Assembly: GCA_019348475.1 (NCBI GenBank)
Contig: JAHWJJ010000103.1
Coordinates: 1-10,833 of the forward strand
Direction: 5' to 3'
Source of the DNA: Gemmatimonadota bacterium
GTDB taxonomy: Bacteria; Gemmatimonadota; Gemmatimonadetes; Longimicrobiales; Longimicrobiaceae
DNA length: 10,833 bases
Shown: one piece after another, positions 1 to 5,664 of the stretch
Numbering within the stretch: position 1 is the stretch's first letter
Layout of the letters: every line of letters begins with the position of its first letter
Notes under the pieces: generated by a model
Databases searched by the model: none
Seen by the model: the letters and a program-made list of their open reading frames with translations, nothing else
What the model was told of the DNA's origin: nothing
Made by a program: the position numbers and the translations under genes

Positions 1-1405
1 CGTCCAGCAGCAGCAGGTTGGCTTTCTGCAGCGTGATCTTGGCCAGCGCCACGCGCGCCTGCTCGCCCCCGGACAGGTCGCCCACGCGCGCCTCCTGCTC
101 GTCGCCCGAGAAGAGAAAGCGGCCCAGGTGGCCCCGCAGCTCGGGAAAGGTGAGCGACGGCGCCGCCTCCGCCACCTCTTCCCGGATCTTCTTGGCCGGA
201 TCCAGGTGTGTGAAGTCCTGCCTGTAGTACGCCGGCCGCACGCCCGTGCCCATGGTCACGGAGCCGCGCTCCGGGGGCGTGACGCCGGCCAGCACGCGCA
301 TCAGCGTGGACTTGCCGCAGCCGTTGGGGCCCACGACGGCGATCCGCTCGGCGCGCGACACCTCCGCCGAAAACGGGGCGAAGAGCACGCGCTCGCCGTG
401 GGCGCACTGCACGCCGTCCACGCGCATCACCACGCCGCCGCTGCGCCCGCCGGACGCGAAGCGCAGCCCCATCGCCTTCTCGTCACCGGAGACGGCGGCG
501 ATGCGGTCCATCCGGTCCAGCAGCGTACGGCGGCTCTTCGCCTGGTTGGTGCGGGTGCCGGCGATGAACTTCTGGATGAACGCCTCGGTGCGGGCGATGT
601 GCTCCTGCTGCCGCTCGTACTGCCTCTGCTGCAGCGTCCGCCGCTCCTCGCGCTGCGTGAGAAAGCTCTCGTACCCGCCCGTGTACGCGTACGCCGTCCC
701 CTCTTCCAGGTGCAGCACGTGGTCCGCAAGCCGCTCAAGGAACACGCGGTCGTGGCTCACCACCAGCACCGCGCCCGGGTAGCCGCGCAGGAACTCCTCC
801 AGCCACTCAGTGGAGCGCAGGTCCAGGTGGTTGGTGGGCTCGTCCAGCAGCAGCACGTCGGGCTGCGCCAGCAGCGTCTGCGCCAGCCGCAGGCGCCCCA
901 GCTCGCCGCCGGAGAGGGCGCGGATCGGCTTCTGCCACGTGTTCGGCGGAAACCCCAGCCCCTCCAGCGCGGCGTCGGCGCGCGAGCGCATCTCGTACCC
1001 GCCGCGGCGCCGGAATTCCTCCACGTGCCGGTCGTACGACTTCAGCAGCCGCTCGGCTTCCCTGGGCTCCCTGACGGTGCCCAGCGCCTCCAGCTCGGCG
1101 TCGATGCGCGCCTCCATCGCCACCAGGTCGGCGAACGGCTCCAGCGCCGCCTGGTGCACCGTGTCCGCGCTCTGCTCGCCGCGGTTCTGGCGCAGCAGGG
1201 TGAAGCGAAGGCCGGGGTGGCGCCAGACCTCGCCTTCCGTCGGCTCGTCGTCGCCGGTGATGGTCCTGAAGAGCGTGGTCTTTCCCACGCCGTTGCGCCC
1301 CACGATCCCCCACCGCTCCCGCGCGCCCACGGTGAACGAGACGTTGCGGAACACCCAGCGGTCGCCGTACTGCTTTCCCGCGTTCTGCAGCCGGACGATG
1401 GTCAT
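1..1405 (-). CDS. ABC-F family ATPase (partial, C-terminus beyond left edge)
   Basis: Soluble twin-ATPase protein of the ABC-F family, whose studied members act on the ribosome (EttA/Uup/YheS or antibiotic-resistance types). No transmembrane segment is present. The 468 visible residues hold a first ATPase domain (Walker A GRNGVGKT at 36-43, signature LSGGE at 164-168, Walker B LLLDEP about 185-190, then TNHLD). A charged, Arg/Gln-rich helical linker follows at about 245-320, as expected for the interdomain P-site tRNA interaction motif. The second ATPase domain has Walker A GPNGCGKS at 359-366 and LSGGEQ at 444-449, and the window ends inside its Walker B. The frame is open from the ATG to the edge with no stop. 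The ATG at 1405-1403 overlaps the stop of the upstream gene (ATGA), indicating translational coupling. The subfamily cannot be fixed without the C-terminus; the linker resembles Uup/YheS-type housekeeping members more than resistance factors. Confidence 0.93.
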   Translation of the reverse strand, partial: MTIVRLQNAGKQYGDRWVFRNVSFTVGARERWGIVGRNGVGKTTLFRTITGDDEPTEGEVWRHPGLRFTLLRQNRGEQSADTVHQAALEPFADLVAMEARIDAELEALGTVREPREAERLLKSYDRHVEEFRRRGGYEMRSRADAALEGLGFPPNTWQKPIRALSGGELGRLRLAQTLLAQPDVLLLDEPTNHLDLRSTEWLEEFLRGYPGAVLVVSHDRVFLERLADHVLHLEEGTAYAYTGGYESFLTQREERRTLQQRQYERQQEHIARTEAFIQKFIAGTRTNQAKSRRTLLDRMDRIAAVSGDEKAMGLRFASGGRSGGVVMRVDGVQCAHGERVLFAPFSAEVSRAERIAVVGPNGCGKSTLMRVLAGVTPPERGSVTMGTGVRPAYYRQDFTHLDPAKKIREEVAEAAPSLTFPELRGHLGRFLFSGDEQEARVGDLSGGEQARVALAKITLQKANLLLLD

Positions 1406-1887
1406 CTGCCCCCGAGCAGCGACATCGACCCCGTCTTGCGGAACGGCACCGTGCGGCGCGATCCGGCGGCGCGCACCTGCACGTCACCGGTCACGCGGTA
1501 GTTGAACCGCCCCGTGCGCAGGATCGAGGACGCCACCGGCCCCAGCTCCGAGAGGCGGAACTCCACCGGAATCTGCACCACGCGCGTCTCGCCCCCGCGC
1601 ACCACGATGTCTTCCTCGTGGGTGCCGCTGGTAAGGCGCTCCCACCCCTGCTGGTCCGCGGAGTCGCGCGGGGTGCGCAGGAACAGCTCGTAGTTCACCC
1701 GCTCCGCGCGAAAGCCCACGGGGTTGGGGTTCTCCACGCGCACGTTCACCAGGATGGTCCCGCCGCTCAGCCCCACGCTTCCCAGCTCAACGCCCTCCAG
1801 GTCGATGATGGGCTTGCGGAAGCCGGTGCATCTGGAAGCAATCGTCAACAGGGCCAGCACGGCCAGCAGCATCGTACGTCGCATCAT
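1402..1887 (-). CDS. LEA14-like (LEA type 2 / WHy domain) exported protein
   Basis: A 161-residue protein with a short basic N-terminus, a hydrophobic stretch at about 6-18 (signal peptide) and a single late-embryogenesis-abundant type 2 (WHy) domain. Typical features are the NVRVENPNPVGF core, an alternating beta-strand pattern and the closing strand with a Gly-Arg-Phe-Asn-Tyr stretch. Such proteins are small immunoglobulin-like folds, often envelope lipoproteins of unknown role, sometimes linked to desiccation stress. Cys20 sits where a lipidation site would be, but the residue before it is Arg (rare AGA codon), so the lipobox is not canonical. The start at 1887 is favoured because AAGGAG lies 8 nt upstream and the frame above it has no signal-peptide character; a second ATG follows directly at 1884. 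The stop overlaps the ABC-F start by 4 nt, so the two are probably cotranscribed. Confidence 0.85.
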   Translation of the reverse strand: MMRRTMLLAVLALLTIASRCTGFRKPIIDLEGVELGSVGLSGGTILVNVRVENPNPVGFRAERVNYELFLRTPRDSADQQGWERLTSGTHEEDIVVRGGETRVVQIPVEFRLSELGPVASSILRTGRFNYRVTGDVQVRAAGSRRTVPFRKTGSMSLLGGR

Positions 1888-1895
1888 GTCCGTTG

Positions 1896-1901
1896 CTCCT
1901 T
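1896..1901 (-). promoter_or_regulatory. Ribosome binding site of the LEA14-like gene
   Basis: Minus-strand AAGGAG, 8 nt before the first of two tandem ATG codons (1887 and 1884). It selects this start over the longer open frame reaching 1977. Confidence 0.75.
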
Positions 1902-2220
1902 GGTGGTGCAGAACCGCGATTGGAACTGCACGGTTTGGGCGTGTCCCCCGCGAGCGGGGGCCGGGCTGCGCGCGCACCGGGCACGATACGACTGTGCCCA
2001 GGTGCGTCGAGCCCCCGGCGCGCCAGGGGTTTCGATCCTATCCTCGGGGCCCGCGCGGCGCGCCGGTGTCTCGCCCCTGCGGGCGCGCATCCCTCACGCA
2101 ACTTCGGGCGCGCCACCGATGCGCCTGCCGCAGTCGTGAACCATCCGCAATCGCGAATCTGATCCGGTCATCGCCGCGTCCGCGCCAGGAGCGAATGAAT
2201 TCGCCGCTGGAAAATCGCGA

Positions 2221-2238
2221 AGTCCGCCTGCGCGGACT
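2221..2238. repeat. Perfect stem-loop (REP-like)
   Basis: AGTCCGC (2221-2227), loop CTGC, GCGGACT (2232-2238): a perfect 7-bp stem with a 4-nt loop. It has no T-tract, so it is not an obvious terminator. Its position in a run of hairpins suggests a dispersed intergenic repeat, which cannot be confirmed from one copy. Confidence 0.5.
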
Positions 2239-2288
2239 GCTCCTGCCGCCCGCCGAGCGAGTGCACATCCGCGGCCCCCCGGCAGTTG

Positions 2289-2313
2289 AAGCCCCGCGCA
2301 GTTTGCGGGGCTT
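2289..2313 (-). terminator. Putative terminator of the ABC exporter operon
   Basis: AAGCCCCGC (2289-2297) pairs perfectly with GCGGGGCTT (2305-2313) around a 7-nt loop, giving a 9-bp GC-rich stem about 90 nt past the minus-strand ABC ATPase stop. The trailing T-tract is short on both strands (CTT on minus, CTTT on plus), so it may be an imperfect intrinsic terminator, work in both directions, or be only a repeat hairpin. Confidence 0.55.
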
Positions 2314-2328
2314 TCCGCCCTGGTTGCG

Positions 2329-2342
2329 GCGGCTTCAGCCGC
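2329..2342. repeat. Short stem-loop with TTCA loop
   Basis: GCGGC (2329-2333), TTCA loop, GCCGC (2338-2342). It lies directly between the terminator-like hairpin and the larger inverted repeat at 2343-2380 and is part of the same hairpin run. Confidence 0.4.
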
Positions 2343-2380
2343 TCAGGCGGCGAGCCCGCCTCCTGCCGCGGGCCGCCTGA
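2343..2380. repeat. Inverted repeat 25 nt past the ABC ATPase stop
   Basis: TCAGGCGGC (2343-2351) is the exact reverse complement of GCCGCCTGA (2372-2380), with a 20-nt GC-rich loop. It is the first structured element behind the minus-strand stop at 2405. It could protect the transcript 3' end or assist termination together with 2289-2313. Confidence 0.5.
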
Positions 2381-2404
2381 TCGAACCGGTTGGCATCGAC
2401 GCGC

Positions 2405-3133
2405 TCACTCGGTGAACGCCAGCCCCGGCGCACGGCGCCACGCCTCCCATTCCGCGCCTTCCAGCATCGTCCAGCGCCCGCCCGGGCCCAGCAGCAGCCC
2501 GCGGCCGCACCATCCGCCGACGAAATCGAGGTCGTGGCTGCTGATCAGCACCGCGGCGCCCGCTCCCCGGCGGGCATCCAGCTCCGCCACCAGGTGCTCG
2601 GCACTGGTGCGGTCCAGGCCGTTGAGCGCCTCGTCCAGCAGCAGGGCCTGCGGACGGTGCAGCAACGCGGCGGTGATGGCGGTCTTGCGCCCCATCCCCT
2701 GCGACAGCTCGCGGCACAGCGTCCCTTCCGCGCCGGCCAGGCCCAGCAGGTCGAGCAGGCGCGCGCTTTCCTGCCGGGCCGCGGACGCGTCCATCCGCCG
2801 CGCCGCCGCGACGAACTGCAGGAACTCGCTCACGGTCAGCTCGCCGTACAGGAACGGCTGCTCGGGGACGAAGCCGATACACCCCGCCGCGGACGCGGGG
2901 TCCTTGAAGGGATCGTGCCCGCACAGCCGCACCTGGCCCGCGTCCGGCAGCCGGTCGCCCGTCACGCACCCCAGCAGCGTGCTCTTTCCCGCGCCGTTGG
3001 AACCCAGCAGCGCCACCGCCTCCCCCGGCCGAAGCGCGAAGGAGATGCCGTCCAGCACCACGCCGCGCCGGTACTTCTTCCGCAGCCCCTCCACCGCCAG
3101 CGGCACCACGTCCGTCCCCATCGTCCCCGTCAT
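2405..3133 (-). CDS. ABC transporter ATP-binding protein (ABC-2 exporter type)
   Basis: A 242-residue nucleotide-binding subunit that powers the membrane protein encoded just upstream. Visible motifs are Walker A GSNGAGKST (44-52), Q-loop Gln92, a variant signature LSQGM (143-147) in place of LSGGQ, Walker B ALLLDE (163-168) followed by a D-loop, and switch His200 in ISSHD. Length and motif spacing match single-domain ATPases of ABC-2 type exporters; the signature variant is common in that group. The ATG at 3133-3131 overlaps the TGA of the permease gene (ATGA), so I chose this start. A second ATG four codons later (3121) is possible, and neither has a strong Shine-Dalgarno sequence, which fits coupling by re-initiation. 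The substrate cannot be told from sequence. The open frame reaching 3943 above this start is only a shadow of the permease. Confidence 0.92.
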   Translation of the reverse strand: MTGTMGTDVVPLAVEGLRKKYRRGVVLDGISFALRPGEAVALLGSNGAGKSTLLGCVTGDRLPDAGQVRLCGHDPFKDPASAAGCIGFVPEQPFLYGELTVSEFLQFVAAARRMDASAARQESARLLDLLGLAGAEGTLCRELSQGMGRKTAITAALLHRPQALLLDEALNGLDRTSAEHLVAELDARRGAGAAVLISSHDLDFVGGWCGRGLLLGPGGRWTMLEGAEWEAWRRAPGLAFTE

Positions 3134-4392
3134 CGTCCCGCCGCGGCAAGGGAGGCGGCGGAGGCGACCAGCGCGCTCGCCCCCGCCGCCCCGATCCACA
3201 TCCACGCACCGGCGCCCAGCACCAGCGCCCACGTCAGCCCCACCGGCACCACCAGCGCCAGCGCCATCCCGAACGCCGCCGCCCAGCGCCCCAGCAGGCG
3301 GTCCGCGGCGGCGAGCCCGGCCGCGCGGTCCAGCCAGCGCCGCCCCTCGCGCTCCATGCGCCCCAGCCCGATGACGGCGGCCGCCTGCATCGCCAGCACC
3401 ACCGCGCCCGCGCCGGCCACCCACCCCTGCACCGCCGGCCGCTCGCCCGCGCGGAGGATGGCGAGCACGCACACCACGGCCACGGGCCAGGCCACACGCC
3501 CCGCCCACCGGAACCGCCGCGCCACCACCGCCGCGTCGCGCGCGCGCACGGCCCCGGCGCGCGCGGGGAGGAGGCGCGCCAGCCCGCGCCCGCTCACCAG
3601 CCCCGCCTGCCCAGCCTCGGGCGCCGGCGCGTACGCCATCTCCGCGGCCTGAGGCGAGAACCGCGGCGCCGCGCGCTCGAACCGCCGCGCGCCCGCCGCC
3701 GCCAGCAGCGCGGCGACGATCGCCGCCGCCGCGGCCACGCCCCACGCGGGGAGCGGCTCCGCGACTGTCAGGCGTGCGGCGACGATCCCGTCCACCACCG
3801 GGACCAGCGGCGCGAACACCAGCGGCCCGGCGTTCCGCATCTCGCGGTCGAAGGCGATGCGGCGCGACCAGAAGCCCGGCCGCCACTCGCTGGAAACCGC
3901 GTCCCGCGCCCCGCCCGCCAGCGCGAAGAGTGCCGCGCCCCACGCGGTCGCCGCCGCCGCACCCGCGACCGCCAGCACCGTTCCGCCCACGGTGCCGGCC
4001 GCTACATGCGGGACCAGCACCAGCGCCACCACCAGCAGCGCGAGCGCGGCGAGCCGCATGGCGCGCAGCCAGTACGACGCGCGGGCCGGGATTCCGAGCC
4101 GCCGCAGCAGCGCATCGTCCGCCGGGCGAAAGAGGATGGGATACGTCCAGAACGCAACGGCGGCGGACACCACCAGCCCCAGCCCGAAGGCGCCGTCACC
4201 GTCGCGCGGATCCGCCCGCACCGAGTCCGCGCCCAGCCAGAGCGCCGCGATCCCCAGCAGCGCCGGCAGCCCCACACCGATCCACGCGCCCGGCCGCGGA
4301 TGCCGGAACGGGTCGGCCACTCGTCGCGCTTCGAGGCTGAGGAGGAGACGAAGGGGGCTGCGAGTCACAGGGAGAAGGTCAGGGCGATGCAC
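3130..4392 (-). CDS. Multi-pass membrane protein, ABC exporter permease
   Basis: A 420-residue integral membrane protein with about ten hydrophobic segments (roughly 36-54, 68-88, 112-130, 134-160, 188-206, 216-234, 298-314, 324-344, 372-394, 396-416) and a hydrophilic cytosolic region around 235-297. It overlaps the downstream ATPase gene by 4 nt, so it is most likely its transmembrane partner. I recognise no family-specific motif; the assignment rests on topology and context. The start is GTG at 4392, the first start in the frame. There is no clear Shine-Dalgarno sequence, but a promoter-like pair ends about 16 nt upstream, which would give a very short leader. An in-frame GTG eight codons later is the alternative. 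Ala-rich composition is typical of membrane proteins in GC-rich genomes. Confidence 0.82.
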   Translation of the reverse strand: MHRPDLLPVTRSPLRLLLSLEARRVADPFRHPRPGAWIGVGLPALLGIAALWLGADSVRADPRDGDGAFGLGLVVSAAVAFWTYPILFRPADDALLRRLGIPARASYWLRAMRLAALALLVVALVLVPHVAAGTVGGTVLAVAGAAAATAWGAALFALAGGARDAVSSEWRPGFWSRRIAFDREMRNAGPLVFAPLVPVVDGIVAARLTVAEPLPAWGVAAAAAIVAALLAAAGARRFERAAPRFSPQAAEMAYAPAPEAGQAGLVSGRGLARLLPARAGAVRARDAAVVARRFRWAGRVAWPVAVVCVLAILRAGERPAVQGWVAGAGAVVLAMQAAAVIGLGRMEREGRRWLDRAAGLAAADRLLGRWAAAFGMALALVVPVGLTWALVLGAGAWMWIGAAGASALVASAASLAAAGR

Positions 4393-4407
4393 ACGGACCG
4401 GAGGCGG

Positions 4408-4436
4408 AATATGAGACGGGGCGCCGGGCGCGGCAA
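4408..4436 (-). promoter_or_regulatory. Possible sigma-70-like promoter of the ABC exporter operon
   Basis: On the minus strand, TTGCCG (4436-4431) is separated by exactly 17 nt from CATATT (4413-4408), the most AT-rich hexamer of the local sequence. Transcription would begin near 4401, leaving an 8-10 nt leader before the GTG at 4392, in line with the missing Shine-Dalgarno. This is pattern matching only. Confidence 0.35.
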
Positions 4437-4461
4437 CGCCGGGTCTTGCGCGCGATCACCC

Positions 4462-4482
4462 ATGCATCCAAATTTCGTGCAT
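4462..4482. promoter_or_regulatory. Operator-like repeat upstream of the wHTH-MNT gene
   Basis: ATGCA (4462-4466) and TGCAT (4478-4482) form an inverted repeat around an AT-rich centre (AAATTT, 4470-4475), just before the ribosome binding site. The same segment also shows TGCAT twice in direct orientation, 15 bp apart. In a region this GC-rich the AT-rich island stands out. It is a reasonable candidate site for autoregulation by the winged-helix domain of the gene it precedes; binding is inference. Confidence 0.35.
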
Positions 4483-4487
4483 ACACC

Positions 4488-4492
4488 AGGAG
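4488..4492 (+). promoter_or_regulatory. Ribosome binding site of the wHTH-MNT gene
   Basis: AGGAG with an 8-nt spacer to the ATG at 4501. It fixes the start within a much longer open frame that begins at 4006 and is antisense to the permease. Confidence 0.75.
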
Positions 4493-4500
4493 AGGGATTC

Positions 4501-5184
4501 ATGGGCACAGCCGAACAGGTTGATGCAGCATCGTCCACCGCGCGGCGTCGCCCGCGAGGCCGCATCCGCAGCCCCAAGCGCACGGACGCGCTCTCGTCGA
4601 CGCTCGCGTCGGGGGCACTGGCCCGCGTGGTGATCGACCTTGCCGTCCATCCCGACGATGCGCCGCACGGCCGCGAGATCCAGCGCCGCACCGGGCTCAC
4701 GCCGCGCTCGCTGCAGACGGAGCTTGCGCGCCTGGAGTCGCTGGGCGTAGTGCGGCGCCGTCCGGAGGGTCGCCGCGTCCGTTACGAGCTGGTGGAGAGC
4801 AATCCGCGCTGGCGTGCGTTGCGAGCGTTGATCCGGGAGCTTGCCGACCCGGTGGACGTGGTGCGCAACGCGTTAGCGGACGTGCCCGGAATCGGGGCGG
4901 CCTTCGTTTTCGGCTCCATCGCCCGCGGCGACGCACGGGAGGACAGCGATGTCGACGTGTTCATTCTCGGCGAGGGCATTCCTGATCGGGTGCTGTACCG
5001 GGGTACGGCAGAAGCCGGCATCCTCCTGGACCGCGAAGTAAACCTGGTGCAGATGACGCGCGACGACCTGGCCCGCCGGATCGAATCGGGCAGTTCCTTC
5101 ATCCGGAACGTCCTCCGCGGGCCCAAGCTGTGGCTGGCCGGCAGCCAGACTGATCTTGAACAAACGTGCGAGAGCGCGTCATGA
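4501..5184 (+). CDS. Winged-helix / MNT nucleotidyltransferase fusion (antitoxin-like)
   Basis: A 227-residue two-domain protein. Residues about 30-105 form an ArsR-like winged helix: the recognition region GREIQRRTGLTPRSLQTELA at 58-77, then a RLESLGVV helix and an Arg-rich wing. Residues about 130-215 form a minimal nucleotidyltransferase (MNT) domain with GS at 138-139 and DVD at 150-152, an exact GSX10DXD motif, within AFVFGSIARG. The third acidic position of many MNT enzymes appears to be Asn181 (REVNLV); as I recall, REVN is usual in proteins of this wHTH-MNT architecture. In the related MntA-HepT system the MNT protein AMPylates and silences a HEPN RNase. Here it overlaps a HEPN gene by ATGA, supporting a toxin-antitoxin-like pair, with the winged helix a likely autoregulator. 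The first 29 residues are basic and probably disordered. Start chosen from the AGGAG at 4488. Confidence 0.85.
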   Translation: MGTAEQVDAASSTARRRPRGRIRSPKRTDALSSTLASGALARVVIDLAVHPDDAPHGREIQRRTGLTPRSLQTELARLESLGVVRRRPEGRRVRYELVESNPRWRALRALIRELADPVDVVRNALADVPGIGAAFVFGSIARGDAREDSDVDVFILGEGIPDRVLYRGTAEAGILLDREVNLVQMTRDDLARRIESGSSFIRNVLRGPKLWLAGSQTDLEQTCESAS

Positions 5185-5652
5185 GCATACCGCATCGCAT
5201 TCAGCGGCTGCTGGACAGCGGGCAATTGCAGGAGGCCGCAACAAAGGACGCAGATATCGCGGCCTTGTGGGAGAAGGCGGTGATATCTGCACGCGACGCC
5301 CGCAACCCGGCGAACTCGCCCGACAACCAGTACGTGCTCGGCTACCAGGCGTTGCTCCAGATGAGCACCGCCGTCCTCTCGTGCGCGGGCTATCGGACGC
5401 GCGGCTCGCACGGGCATCACGCGAACACGTTCTATGCGGTCGGGGCGCTGCAGATCCCGGGACTGGAGGAGATCCACATCACTTCGGAACGCATTCGCCT
5501 GATGCGAAAAGGTCTCAGCGTACGAGCCCGGCTCGCCCACCCCCGAACAGCTCGCCCGTCTGGAGGCCCTTCTGGACGACGCCATGCCGGCCGCTTACAG
5601 ATGGCTCGTGGAACAGCGGCCCGGGAGGCGGTTCATGCGCTACGACGCCTGA
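5181..5652 (+). pseudogene. HEPN-domain protein (toxin-like), frameshifted at an AAAA run
   Basis: From ATG 5181 the frame encodes a helical HEPN-type protein with YRTRGSHGHH at 71-80; Arg72 and His77 form the RX4H motif of HEPN RNases. After Lys110 (codon 5508-5510) this frame turns into Arg/Pro-rich sequence that is antisense to rarA and stays open to 6278. Skipping one base at the A run (5507-5510) restores a natural ending: VSAYEPG, then an amphipathic helix, finishing FMRYDA with TGA at 5650-5652. The corrected protein is 156 residues, normal for the family, and its RLMRKVSAYEPG join matches the conserved Arg-rich/Tyr element I recall from HEPN relatives. So either one extra A has inactivated or extended the gene, or this is an assembly error. 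The ATGA overlap couples it to the MNT gene. Residue 79 is His, where HepT proteins carry the AMPylated Tyr. Confidence 0.78.
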
Positions 5653-5664
5653 CGGCAAGCACCC

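Larger units (their letters stand above)
1888..2404. other. 517-bp noncoding stretch with stem-loops
   Basis: It separates the LEA14/ABC-F unit (starting leftwards at 1887) from the end of the ABC exporter unit (stop at 2405). It must hold the promoter of the former and the terminator of the latter. I see no convincing protein in it: open frames on both strands have arbitrary, Arg/Pro-rich composition and no good start signals. One possible plus-strand ATG at 2195 has AGGAG only 3 nt upstream and encodes about 60 residues of low-complexity sequence. The part near 1888-2110 is GC-rich with a small hairpin (1945-1960, CCCCCGC/GCGGGGG). The part 2221-2380 is a run of four stem-loops listed separately. 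Confidence 0.7.

Noticed and set aside
128..1501. Long plus-strand open frames (457 and 231 residues) opposite the ABC-F gene
   Set aside because: Ala/Arg/His-rich composition, no recognisable domain, and fully antisense to a gene with intact motifs; long antisense frames are expected in very GC-rich DNA.
1983..1988. TATCGT (minus strand) as a -10 element for the LEA14/ABC-F unit
   Set aside because: No acceptable -35 at a suitable distance; the evidence is too weak to list.
2026..2038. T-arm-like GGGGTTTCGATCC suggesting a tRNA remnant
   Set aside because: No acceptor, D or anticodon stem can be built around it on either strand.
2017..2114. GGCGCGCC palindrome three times in 98 bp (2017, 2057, 2107)
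   Set aside because: In DNA of this GC content a few copies per 10 kb are expected by chance, and the spacings (40 and 50 bp) show no further pattern.
2286..3652. Plus-strand open frames of 362 and 420 residues
   Set aside because: They are antisense to the ABC ATPase and permease, with low-complexity Pro/Ser/Arg sequence and no domain.
3134..3943. N-terminal extension of the ABC ATPase frame up to 3943
   Set aside because: The added 270 residues are Gly/Arg-rich shadow of the permease; family length and the ATGA overlap support the start at 3133.
5507..5513. Programmed ribosomal frameshifting in the HEPN gene
   Set aside because: The change needed is +1 and the site has no known +1 shift pattern; the A run is short for transcript slippage. 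Mutation or assembly error is simpler, though not excluded.
4782..5585. Minus-strand open frame of 267 residues across the MNT/HEPN genes
   Set aside because: It is antisense to two genes with recognisable motifs and has no coherent protein features.
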